NCBI GenBank assembly: GCA_013399305.1
Contig: VXAI01000117.1
Coordinates: 644,497 to 708,496, forward strand
Length of the DNA stretch: 64,000 bases
From: Rostratula benghalensis
Taxonomy: Eukaryota; Chordata; Aves; Charadriiformes; Rostratulidae
Direction of reading: 5' to 3'
Below the pieces are notes generated by a model, which had not been told where the DNA came from, did not search any database, and saw nothing but the letters and a program-made list of their open reading frames with translations. Made by a program: the position numbers and the translations under genes. Below are positions 53,370 through 64,000 of the stretch, one piece after another; the first letter of the stretch is position 1, and each line of letters opens with the position of its first letter.

Positions 53370-53889
53370 NNNNNNNNNNNNNNNNNNNNNNNNNNNNNNN
53401 NNNNNNNNNNNNNNNNNNNNNNNNNNNNNNNNNNNNNNNNNNNNNNNNNNNNNNNNNNNNNNNNNNNNNNNNNNNNNNNNNNNNNNNNNNNNNNNNNNNN
53501 NNNNNNNNNNNNNNNNNNNNNNNNNNNNNNNNNNNNNNNNNNNNNNNNNNNNNNNNNNNNNNNNNNNNNNNNNNNNNNNNNNNNNNNNNNNNNNNNNNNN
53601 NNNNNNNNNNNNNNNNNNNNNNNNNNNNNNNNNNNNNNNNNNNNNNNNNNNNNNNNNNNNNNNNNNNNNNNNNNNNNNNNNNNNNNNNNNNNNNNNNNNN
53701 NNNNNNNNNNNNNNNNNNNNNNNNNNNNNNNNNNNNNNNNNNNNNNNNNNNNNNNNNNNNNNNNNNNNNNNNNNNNNNNNNNNNNNNNNNNNNNNNNNNN
53801 NNNNNNNNNNNNNNNNNNNNNNNNNNNNNNNNNNNNNNNNNNNNNNNNNNNNNNNNNNNNNNNNNNNNNNNNNNNNNNNNNNNNNNNNN
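53370..53889. other. Assembly gap, 520 N
   Basis: 520 undetermined bases, with eight C on the left edge and twelve G on the right edge. Anything in this part of intron 1, including a small exon, would be hidden. Confidence 0.99.
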
Positions 53890-55169
53890 GGGGGGGGGGG
53901 GTTGGTTTTTTTTGTTAAATTTCAGAAGTGATCCTTGATATGGGTGCTGTTTGTGGGGGGAAAAAATATCTGTGTACTTCTAAGAAGTGATGTATTGTGC
54001 TTTTTGAAAGACAAACCTCTCCCAGTTCCCTCGGAGTTGGTATCCAAAGTCACTGGTTGCTGGTGAGTAGCGGGCACATTGGATGCAAAACAGGATAATT
54101 TATTACACTCAGCTGCCATTAATGCTTCCTGTTCTGTTTTTACTTTTGGGTACCATTGTTAATCTAAATGGATATACTAGAAAATAGTCAGAAGGGATCA
54201 ACAACAACAACAAAAAAAGAGATTTGGAAGCAGAAGGCGTGTAAGAGAAAAGACTGCAGATGAGCTCCGTGCAAAGAGACAGATAACTGAGGAGAGACAA
54301 AATATCTATAAATACATAAAGAACAGTTTCAGAGCAAACAGGGATCAATTACTTGCAGTCAGTTGGGACATAAATAGTGATGAATGCAGCAGCAGGGAAA
54401 GAAATAGGTGAAATTAATGGGAAAAATATGAAGATCACTTTGGAAAGGGCCATGGGACCTCTCCTTTAGATGCTGCGGGCTTCGGTGGCAGGGACTGCCT
54501 CTTCACAGGGTGATCATGCCCTGCTGAGCACAGCCAGTGGGCACTCCCACTGGCAGAAATTATTTTAACCCCAGGTCCCAATGTCAAGGAAGCACCTGGG
54601 CATATGCTGGGTTTGAGGTGCATGATGGAGTCCCAGTGGTAGCAGCAGGAGCTCAGTAACTGCTTTCTTGGGTCACGGATCAAGTGATGTTCCTCCATCC
54701 AGTTTAGATCATTTCAAAGTGAGTTTTTCAATGGTACAGGGAACCTAGAGCATGGAAAGACGTGTTTCCAGTGGCATCTAAAGGTGTTAGTTCCAGATTG
54801 GGAGCTTTGTCTTTAAAGACTCTCAAGTTGGGCTGACCTGGTGGTAGTCTGTGGAGAATGAGAGTTGTTTGCAAGGAGCTGGAAGTTATTTCTGATGTGC
54901 CTGTAATAAATCCTTGGATGCTATGGGTGTAAATAGTAACTGAGATGTTGACTTGGTTGGTGGTGAGGAAAATGCTAGTGACGGAGAGAAATTAATGGTT
55001 CCATTTATACTTTTTGAGCATTTCTTTTTCTTCCGTGAGCGTGGCTCCTACAGACATGCCATCATCTGACAGAGCTAAAGAGGTCTTTATGGGCTTAGGT
55101 CCAGAAGAAGGAGCCATACTCTGAGCAAACACAAGCAGATTTTTTTTTTTTGTTTATTTTTTGGAAGTG

Positions 55170-55224
55170 CCATTTACTTACAGAACTGCATTACGTTACA
55201 GAACTGCCATTTACTTGCAGAACT
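55170..55224 (+). repeat. Short tandem repeat, three units of 18-19 bp
   Basis: Unit 1 ccatttacttacagaactg (55,170-55,188), unit 2 cattacgttacagaactg (55,189-55,206) and unit 3 ccatttacttgcagaact (55,207-55,224). Unit 2 has lost one base and changed three. A small minisatellite that could vary in copy number. Confidence 0.9.
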
Positions 55225-56179
55225 CCCTCAGAAACCTGGCTAGCAGCTCTTCTCACAGGGCTCTTGTCCCTTCTTTGGGGAAACACAGGCACCTTTAGTG
55301 CTGTCTGTTTAAGTAAAGCTGCCAACAAGGTATGTATTAACTTCACTTGAAGCTGGATGCATTGAGCTCTGGCGAGGTCAGACTTTTGGTAAGGACAGCT
55401 TTGGAGTAGACATCCAAATTTGAAAAGTTGCTAGCTAAAATCCTAAGCACAAATTTGCCTGTTGGGGTAGCTTTTTTTTATTTTATTGGTACCTGGCATG
55501 TTGAAAGTCAGGTTTGCTCGTGGAAGAGTTTTGAGCTTGTTCTGTGCTGTGGGGGCAATTTGGAGCTTTTTGAGCATGGGGAGTATGTCTTCCGGTGCCC
55601 TGGCATGGATGTGTAGCTGTGTATGCGCGAACAAATCAGCCCTGCTCAGCCAACAGTGTCTTTCTGTATTCTGCTCCTTCTGGGGAGAGAACAAATGAGA
55701 GAGAGATGGCAGTAATTCAGCAAACACGAGAGTAGAGCACCTCGTGTCAGAAACTGTATAGATTGGCGTGTTTATCAGTATTGACCCAGTGCATTCACAG
55801 CTACACCCAGACTTCTTACCTGTGGTAATTACCATCTGTCTCGTTTTTCTTTTTGATTTCAGTGTAAGCTGCAAAGAACCAAGACTCAATTACCTGTGTT
55901 GCACGCAATGCAAACACTGCTCTAGAAGATGAAGCCCGTAATCTTCAACATTTCTCATCCAAATGCAGTTATTCTGATTGCCACATTTCAAACCCTTCTA
56001 CAGATGTTAACCCTCTCCTAGCATCTTTTTATTCCTCTTCTGGACAGCCTATGAATCCCCATCAGCTGCTATGGCAGATCTCGTGGTCCTATGATCATCC
56101 TTTGATTTTGATTTGTTTTGGTTTTTACCTTCAAAAGGAAACACTAGGCTGAGTTAAGGTCCTTTACGGTCTGATTGCT

Positions 56180-56245
56180 CAAATTCAGCATTTAAGCATG
56201 TGAGTTTGTCCCACTGACTTCAGTATGACTTAAAATCGTGTACGT
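56180..56245. repeat. Possible ancient amniote dispersed repeat
   Basis: Segment 'tttaagcatgtgagtttgtc' followed by 'ccactgacttcagtatgact' resembles a motif I remember from old amniote repeats. The match is short and the family name uncertain. Confidence 0.3.
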
Positions 56246-59189
56246 GGACACTGAGGAAGATCCAGAAATGTGGGAAAATGCAGCAGCAGCCTGGAGGCGA
56301 CGGACCTCAGGAAGATGGAAATTTTAGTGTCCACACTGCTTTTGTTCCTTTTTATCTGTCTCTATTTTCCTTGGAACTAAAAATACACAAAACTTCATTA
56401 TCTTATAAACAAAACAAAACCCAACCTTTTCTTTATTCATGAACTGATGTCTGCGTCAAAATCTGTCGGGGGGGAGGGGAGGAAAGAGAGAAAAAAACCC
56501 CAACACCCCACCACTTTGCTTGCTGGCTTGTCTACCTCCACTGGGTGTAGCTGGTAGAAATGCCGCAACAGGCACTGCAAGGCAAAATGTGTTTTGGGAG
56601 ACTTCCTAATTTAGCACCGTGATTCAGCGGGGTCTTAGAGCAGAAGCCTTGGTGCATGGTGGAATTAGGAGCTAAAAATCAGACAGAAGGATTAAAAACA
56701 GCAGAGCCTCAGATGGAAAGTGAGCAATTTGTGATATTAGCTGTTAAAGGCAGCTTTCTCAATGGATTTGTATATGCCTGTCTCACCCAAGCACGAAGTC
56801 CCAAATCCTTCACCAAGCCCCATGTCCCCAGTTTGTTCCTGTGTCCCCAGGCACATTCCAGCCCCCTCCTGTCCTCTGTGCTGTTGGCAGGCGAGAGGCA
56901 GTGTGCCCCCTGGCTCTTTCTGACCCTGTGTCTCATTGTCAATTTTCATTCATTTCGGAGAGACTCGGCATTTTGGAAGCCTGATTCCCTCCCTCAAATG
57001 GGGCTGAGGGTGGCCATGGTTTCAAAAGGGACCCCAGGGGACGCAGACAGTATGAGCATCCCTGCCCTGGGAGAACAGGCTGCTGTGGAGGGGCACAGCT
57101 TGGGTAAAGAATGGATGGAGAAGCTCATGCATTCAGCTAAGCGTATAACATTTCTGAAAAGAAAATGGAAAATGGAAAAAAAAAAAGTGCTTTTTCTGTT
57201 CTGTATTGCAAACCGTGGTACAGATTTATAGACAATAAAATTTCACGTGTGAAAGAACATCTAAGAGTGGGAGATTTGGCTTATCAACAGTGATTACTTT
57301 TTCATTTTCTATTCTCCTGAAATTATGTCTAATAGCATTTTAATTACCTTTTCAATATTGTTCTTTATCATAATAGTTTTACTTTTTGAGGCCATTCTGA
57401 TTTCCACTTAAAACTAATCTTTTCCTTAAATTTCCTCTCCCCTCATGCTTGTTCGATGTCACTGAGTGAAGTATCAAAATTATTTCTTTTTATGATTTTT
57501 TTTTGTTAGAGATTATGTAATTTTATGTCAGATACACTGTTTTGCATAAGAAAATAGAGTTAAACAAATTTCATGCTTCAGGATGTGGCTGCTTCTCTGG
57601 AGATGAGGAGCAATGTTTTGCCGCGTTGCACAGTTGCCTGGGTGCCTTGGTCCTGCAAGTGGCTGAGGAAGTGTTGAGCATCTTTGGGAGCACCCTGTGA
57701 AGGCTGAGAGAGGTGGGGGCACCCTGCACCTCACAGTATTGCTCAGGGTCTGGCAGTACTGAAGCCTGAAAACTTTGCTGTTGTGTCAGGTCTTGCTCAC
57801 TGCTGGAGGCAGGAACATCAACACAGTGATCTGTTATGTTAAAGTGAAGCATGTACTTTTCTCTAGACAGTTCCTATATGTGGGGGTCCTGTCTCTGCTT
57901 CTGAAGTTTTAAAACTTCTGTGAAATGTGCAATGCAGGTAACAATCTCTGCAAATCTAGTCCTTTGACTTGATTTCTTGCACTTCGGCTGTTTGTCCTGT
58001 TGCCAAGTCGTAAACCCCTGTGGTGAACTTTCCCAAGAAGGTCAGCAAAACTGACGCTGAAAAAAAACGTGTTTTCATTTAACTTTGGAGTGGAAGAGAA
58101 TTTCAACTGAAGTAGCTCAGGTATTTCCAAGAGCGAGATTAAAGAGAAATACTTTGCATGGCTCAGGTGAGATATTGTGGGAGCGGGGATTTGGGGTCTG
58201 GCAGAGAAGCTGCCTGGTGGCAAACATTACTCCTCCCTATCCTCAGGAGGATCTGCACAAAGCAGATGAAGTGCAAATACTTGAAAGCATGGAAAAAGAC
58301 TGGATTTGGCTGCTGGTTTCTCCCTGACATCAGCGTCCTCCTTTCCTCCCCCTAGCTGTACAGTAGCCATCCCACAGGGCAGCCCCTGCTGCTGGGCTTG
58401 TGGTCCCTGGGGCGGGTGAGTGCCCTTGCTTCCCAGTGTCGGTGTCACAGCGTTTTTTCCTAGATGGTGTTACTGCTTTGGTGGAGCTGCCCCTAATGGG
58501 ATTCCCAGGCTGCTATGTTGTGTTCCCATTCTCCCTGAATGCCAGCCTCTGCGCTTTCATGGGTTTAACAGGTCTATAAAGTAATACACAGGTGATTTTG
58601 CACGCCTTTTTGAGAAAAATTAGCCCTTACCTAGGTAGTGTGGGAAGCTGTTACTTATATCCACAACCCCTTTGTACATTTCCTTGCCTCGGTGCATTCT
58701 CATTTCAGAGCTTTCATTGGGCTCAGGTGCCTGGGGTTCCTCTTCCATCTGCTGCAGGCATGGCCAGTGGGTCTGGGAGCTTCTGGTCTCGCCTCCGAGC
58801 AGCTCACTTTGCCCTTGGCAGGGCTCACAACCAAACAGCAATTCTGCCTACTAAGAAAGGATGTTTTCTGTTTGCAGCCTCCTCTCATACCTGCCCTGTA
58901 GTCTCCAAGCAGAAGGTGATCAGCAAATTGCTCAGCCCCCTCCCAGGGCCGTACCCTTCCAGCTCCTGCAGATCCCAGCACCGCAGTGGCTCTGCTGGAT
59001 TAGTTTTATTCATTCAAGAGAGACTTTTTGATAGGTGTCTGCTGCTATTTCACAGTCATGTTCTCTTGTGCTTCAGTTTGGAAGTGGGGGGTTTTTGTTT
59101 TTTTTTTTTCCTTCTGCAGTTTTCCAATAACTGAGCAATAGTTTGTCTGCTCTGTAGTAAATTTGATTTTCAGTGTGCTGGCCTAGTTA

Positions 59190-59330
59190 CATAAGTGATC
59201 CGAATCCCTCTGGATCTCTCTTGTGGTTGCTTTGTATTTACTACTCCCTTCAGTTTCATGTCATCAGCAATTTAGCAATTTTACAGCTGGTTTCTCCAAG
59301 TAATTTATAGACATTATCAACAGGGTGGAA
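59190..59330 (-). mobile_element. Ancient CR1-like LINE reverse-transcriptase fragment
   Basis: Translating the - strand gives CKIAK, then a one-base deletion, then ADDMKL and further REIQRD-like sequence. This corresponds to the FADDTKL region of CR1-type reverse transcriptase, the catalytic Asp pair. On the + strand the hallmark is 'catgtcatcagcaattt'. The frame is broken at the catalytic motif, so it is inactive. Much older than the copy at 15.4 kb. Confidence 0.6.
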
Positions 59331-61670
59331 TAGATACTGAAAATTTGCTGCATAGTTCCCACTGACTTAAAATGAACTACTTTTGCACAAGCAAGAGTAA
59401 TTGACGAGAGGTGACAGCAAATATTCATATCTCAGGCGGCCAACACATGCATGCTGATGACCAGGAGGTAGCCAGGCCATAAATTTTAGTGCCAGTGTTG
59501 GGGAGTTTGGGATCGATGCTTCTGAATGTTTCCAGCTGGACCCGCGCTGATATATATAAGCTATTGCAGCCGCATTAACCAGAGACACTATTGTCAGCAT
59601 CACCTTGCAGGATGCTTGCAGTGAGATACTAGCTTAATTCCTTCCCTTGGGAGACTCTCAGGTATTTCTTCTGCTGCTCCTTTGGAAACAGTGCTTAGGG
59701 CAAGGATGCTAAATCTCTGTCGTCTCCACAAAATAAGAAAAGGAGGAGAGATCCTAAGATGAACCACGTGGCTGAAAAAGTCTTCAGCTTGGCAGCATGT
59801 GGAGTGGAAAAAGAGGTGGAAGGAGATCTGTGCAGAGCTGCCGTGGCATTTCTCCTGTAGCCATAGCTCCAGGGAGCAGAAACTGCCCAGGACCAGGCTG
59901 GCCATAGCTGCTGGCCCCTTAAAGCGTAAATAGCAGGAACAGGTTCTGTTCTCCAGGAAGGTCCAACCCTAAGGCGTTTTGCATCATTGTGCGTAAAATT
60001 TGTAGCATTGCTGACCTCAAGGCTGTGATGACAGATGTGAAACTGGGGTAATGACTGACTCAATCTAGTAATTCAGTCTGAAAGCTGGTGTTCCCCAACC
60101 TTTCTGTGACATTTGAGAGGTGTCCACCTTCCCCTCTGAACCAAAGTAAGCTTGGAGTGCTCCATCAAGTCTCACTATGGCTATGTCGTGTTGAGGACTT
60201 TCTTTATGACTGCAGGTGCTGAAGACTGAGTTAAAACAGTAAAATTAAAGCTGATGATGGAAAACAGCGTTGGTCCCTGCCCCGGCTGGCTCGCTCTTCC
60301 TCTTTGTGGCGATGACCTGCGCTTAGAGAGATGTTACCGCAAACACTTACTCTGAAGGGCAACAAAACACATCCGTTCTCATAGGGAATATTAAATGTTG
60401 ACCTTTAGTAATAATTTAACTGTTGCTAGAAATTTTTAGTGAATAATACATGGACTTCCCCAAGTAATCTCGGATTATCTAGGGAAAAAAAAAATTCTCG
60501 CCTCTTTTCTGGATGAGAAAGAGATGCATTGTGGGTGCTGCGTGCGTTGGTAGGAATCCACTGGGTACGTGCCAATAGAGAGCAACCTGCTCTCCCTCTG
60601 TTTCCAGTGGGAAAGTGTTAGGAGCACCACAAAAACTTGTTTTGAATGTTGTCAAAATTTGTTTCAGTCCTGCCACTGTTAAAATAAATAAATAAATAAA
60701 AAATTCAATTGAAACAGCCCTTTGAAAGTGATCGGGATATTAAATAGTTCTAATTGCTTTTCTCTGCAGTGTGAAAACAGTCCCCTCCCTGCCAAACACA
60801 CCTGTGATCACTGGTATTTTCTTTTTGCTTATCTGTGCATAACTGCTGTATGTTCGTGGTGACATTTCATACCTGGTTTTGATACTCTTTGTTTCGCTGC
60901 TTCTCAAAAGGGATGAGAAAAATTCAGCCTTCCAAGGTACAAATAAGCTTCTTATCATCATAGTATCAAAAGAGCAATTAATGGAGAATTTCAGGTCCTT
61001 TTTCTGGTTGATGTTCAGGTTCTTTTCCAGTTTTCCATTTGCCTAAGTAATCCTTTCATCCCAGAGTTGACTTCCTTGATTTCTCAACTGATTGGAGCAC
61101 TTGCTGAAGCAAAGAGCAAGACTGGCAAAATTGGTCTCCGGAAAAGCACCCTGGTAATTTAATTACTGGCATAGAGTGGGTGTTGTTTAAAGCCCAGCAG
61201 ACTTTTAGTTTCCTCATAGGCTTTAAACAGGCATATAGGTGCTGCTTTCCCTAGTGTAGTTCAGGAAGTTCAGCCCCAGGCACAGTTGGCGGTAGAGGTG
61301 AAGGAAACGTCTATAAATGTATAAAAACACATTTATGTAGCATTGCCAATACTTTTAGCACAGCAAAAGTCTAATTTCTGAGGTTTCTCTTCAAAGAGTG
61401 AGCTCAACCGTCAGCGCGGGCCCAGCTAATTTGCCCTGTATTCATTACCGCATCCTGCAGGTTGTTAATGGGTCACCTCAGAGGTGCTGGAATGTCCTGC
61501 CTGAGGACCATTAGCAAGGCTCTTGGCCCCTCAAGGTACCTGCTCCTGCCCAAAACCTCCCCGGCAGCAGTGGTGCCTGCACTGAGCTTCCCATCAGCTA
61601 CCTATCAGGATCTACAAAGGACTTGAAAGCATATAAAGCTCACACCTCTCGGGGGGGGCTTCCCTCAGTT
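59331..61670 (+). other. Intron 1 segment
   Basis: No exon recognised. An (AAAT)n run lies at about 60,680-60,702. Eight G at 61,651-61,658 lie just before the poly-C tract. Confidence 0.6.
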
Positions 61671-61714
61671 CCCCCCCCCCCCCCCCCCCCGCCCCCCCCC
61701 CCCCCCCCCACCCC

Positions 61715-61770
<56 letters not shown>
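61671..61770 (+). repeat. 100-bp poly-C tract
   Basis: One hundred bases that are C except for G at 61,691 and A at 61,710, 61,715 and 61,716. The last 54 bases (61,717-61,770) are uninterrupted C. The complementary strand is a very long G tract able to form many quadruplex registers, and the C strand can form i-motifs. A run of eight G 12 bases upstream can also pair back on it. True length may be misassembled. Confidence 0.95.
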
Positions 61771-64000
61771 AGTTTGACATAACCCCGGGTAGGCTGAACG
61801 CAAACGGGACCAGACCTGCCACGGGTCAAAGGAACAAGGTAATCATGAAGGCAGAGTTCTCCCCGAGAAGGGGGGAGTTGGGCTTGCCCAGCTGAGGGCT
61901 GGGATGATGAAACTGCTCAGGAGAAATGTCAGCTTGAAGGAGTATGTGCAAAAAAACCCGTTATTGCAGCAGGACTAGCGTGCTCTGGCCGTTTGCAGGA
62001 CAGCACGCTGGTTTGGTCTCGCCAATGGTTAGTTTGTAATGGTTACAAGGGTGACTGCTTGCCAGTGTAAATAGTTGGATTAAAAAAAAAAAAATAGAGG
62101 AGAGCAACTGTGGAAGTGAATAACCTGCTCTTTATTTAGAGGATGTGAGAAAATATGTAGCTCTAATCAAATTTGCTGGGGAAGTGACCACAGAGGAGAT
62201 TTGGGAGTGATGAGGAAATGGAAATGTTTGCCTGGAGGAGAACAGCCGAGTGCTGTGGCAGAGACCCAGGGACACAGGGGAAGGAGACCCTGCCAGAGGG
62301 TAGTACCTCTGTATTTGAGTCCTCCATTGGCAGGGGGGGCTTTGAGGGCAGTTGTCCCCACAGTGCTTCCAGGGCTAAGGCTGTGGGGGCAGAACAGTGG
62401 TTTTTGTGGCTGCAAGGATCCCTGGCGATATGGCTGGTGGAGAAAGGGGAGGGATTTTTTTTTTTGTTTTTCCTCTGGGGGCCTGGCCAGCCTCTGTGAC
62501 AAGTAATGGGGGGTGCATGTAGCGTCCTTCCCTTGCCCTCCCCACCACTCGCCTACGAGGGTGACACCAGGTGAAGCATCCTTCCTCCGCCAGGTTGGGA
62601 TGCTTCTCTGCAAGGCTGGGTGGAAGCGAAGGGCATGCTGAAGCTCAGCGGCGAACTTTGCAGTTCTGTGCTAAATGTGTAGCCACTAGGACTAAGAGTG
62701 CTTTAATTTGGCGAGTCATTGCTTGCTCTTATTAAAGAGTCTGTGGGGACAGCTTTTCTGGCACATGTGGCGGGGCTGAGGGTACAAAGGGGGAGCTGCT
62801 GTAGTTTGTAGCCAAAGACCTGGTCCCAAAGACATTACCCCAGCTGGAGCAGGGTCAGAAAGGCATTTTCTTGCAAAAGGCTATTGATAGCCCAGGACCA
62901 AATCAGAGAGACCTGCTCAAGAGTGATGGTGCTTGGCCTCAGGAGGGTTGTTCCCCACAGGCTGGTGTGGGGAACAGAGCCATCCTGGCTGAGCACCCTA
63001 TGGGGCAGGAGCTAAGGTGCTCCAGGTGTGCCACGTGGAAACATGGGCAGGATGGATGTTCTGATGAGGCTGGGAGAGTTGAGCGGAGAGGAGTGGCTGT
63101 CTTTCTCCGCCAGTTCCCTTTGCAAAGATAGGACAAATACAGGATTTCAAATCAGAGCATGCTTTCCAAGTATCTTTCTCCCTTTACCACAGCAAGCAGA
63201 AGCTTGTAGTTTACTTTTTAAAATCAGTGCCCAAGTATGTATAAATAGATGATACCTGGAGGGAAGAGCTTTAGAAAACAACGTTAGCCATGCTTTTCAA
63301 TAATTTTGCTACTGTTGAAATACCTGGCAGTATCTTATTGCAGTTAAAGGTTTTGAGGATGGATAGTATTCTCCGGACTGCACCAGTAGCAGTAGGATGT
63401 GCCATGGGTCGTGTTACCAGACTCTTACTGGTGGTGGTGGTGGTTTAGTGTGTGGCACTGCAGGGAAACCCTGCTGAAGCTGGTGGGGCAGTTCTACAAG
63501 GTCTAGTGCGGGTGTAGTTCAAAACACAGACCTTCCCCAAATTACTTATACTGTGGACTTAATAACCAGCAATAATTATTCTCTTTTAGCCTGCTTTTGG
63601 GTGTGTAGCTTCTCAGTATAAAACCCATTGCATAGTTATGATTTTGTAGGGTCTGAAATCATGTTAGGTTCATGTTAGGTGGAATCTTTGTTTTTTGAGA
63701 GTTGAGACAATAGCCCAGAAAAGTACTGAGCAAAGCCATTGAAAAACTGGTGCCATCTAACTCAAACTTAGTTGACCTACTTCAGGTCTAGAGGTTTGGT
63801 AGGAGACATCTTCAAATGGACATTTAATGTGAATAGTTAGAAATAATATTAATTGCTGTTGCATGCAGAATAAGCAAGTAGTGGCATGAGCACTCAGTAA
63901 AGTTGTATTAGATGAGTGAAAAGCAGGATGTAGTGCCATGCAAGGCAATCTAAAAGAGGCATTCATACAGCCTATCTTTTTATCATGAAAATTAATTATA
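61771..64000 (+). other. Intron 1 segment to window end
   Basis: No exon recognised. Sequence just after the poly-C tract is mildly CpG-rich (about 61,783-61,865). A (TGG)n stretch lies at about 63,431-63,446. The intron continues past the window edge. Confidence 0.6.

Larger units (their letters stand above)
53890..59189 (+). other. Intron 1 segment
   Basis: Begins with twelve G at the gap edge. Contains a three-copy 19-bp tandem repeat (55,170-55,224), a G-rich stretch near 56,466-56,480, and a weak ancient-repeat candidate at about 56,180-56,245. The 191-codon frame at 56,656-57,231 resembles no protein I know. Confidence 0.6.

Noticed and set aside
61612..61895. Poly-Pro and poly-Gly frames
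   Set aside because: Direct products of translating the poly-C tract on either strand.

Overview
The window looks like avian nuclear DNA. It is CpG-depleted and AT-leaning, with one strong CpG island. Nearly all recognisable interspersed repeats are CR1 (chicken repeat 1) LINE fragments, plus one MIR-like core-SINE remnant. The only exon I can support is exon 1 of ABTB3 (also called BTBD11) on the + strand, which encodes an ankyrin-repeat and BTB-domain protein. That call rests on N-terminal protein similarity recalled from the vertebrate family, not on a search.

Layout. Positions 1 to about 8,085 are 5' flanking DNA with no gene I can support. This flank holds an old CR1 fragment (about 3.14-3.36 kb), a second CpG-rich patch broken by a 76-base assembly gap (about 4.2-4.8 kb), and a 63-nt near-perfect hairpin (5,934-5,996). 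A CpG island runs from about 8,085 to 9,870. It contains a promoter with a tandemly repeated CCAAT / CTTTGCAT / GC-box module (8,372-8,475), an ATG-poor probable 5' UTR with one short overlapping uORF (8,725-8,754), and coding exon 1 (8,738-9,698, 320 complete codons plus one base). From the splice donor at 9,699 to the window end lies more than 54 kb of intron 1. It contains CR1 and MIR remnants, homopolymers, a 100-bp poly-C tract and a 520-base assembly gap. Exon 2 was not found.

The most interesting structure is around the start codon. The bases GGTAAGA serve as codons 5-6 of the main frame, supply the uORF stop, and form a good 5' splice-site match (GAG|GTAAGA). That donor has the same phase, and splits the same kind of Gly codon, as the true exon-1 donor. 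Its use would therefore delete residues 6-321 in frame. I see no bacterial-style operon, CRISPR array, phage or other new multi-gene system. Most open frames elsewhere are chance frames, antisense shadows of the CpG island or CR1 remnants.
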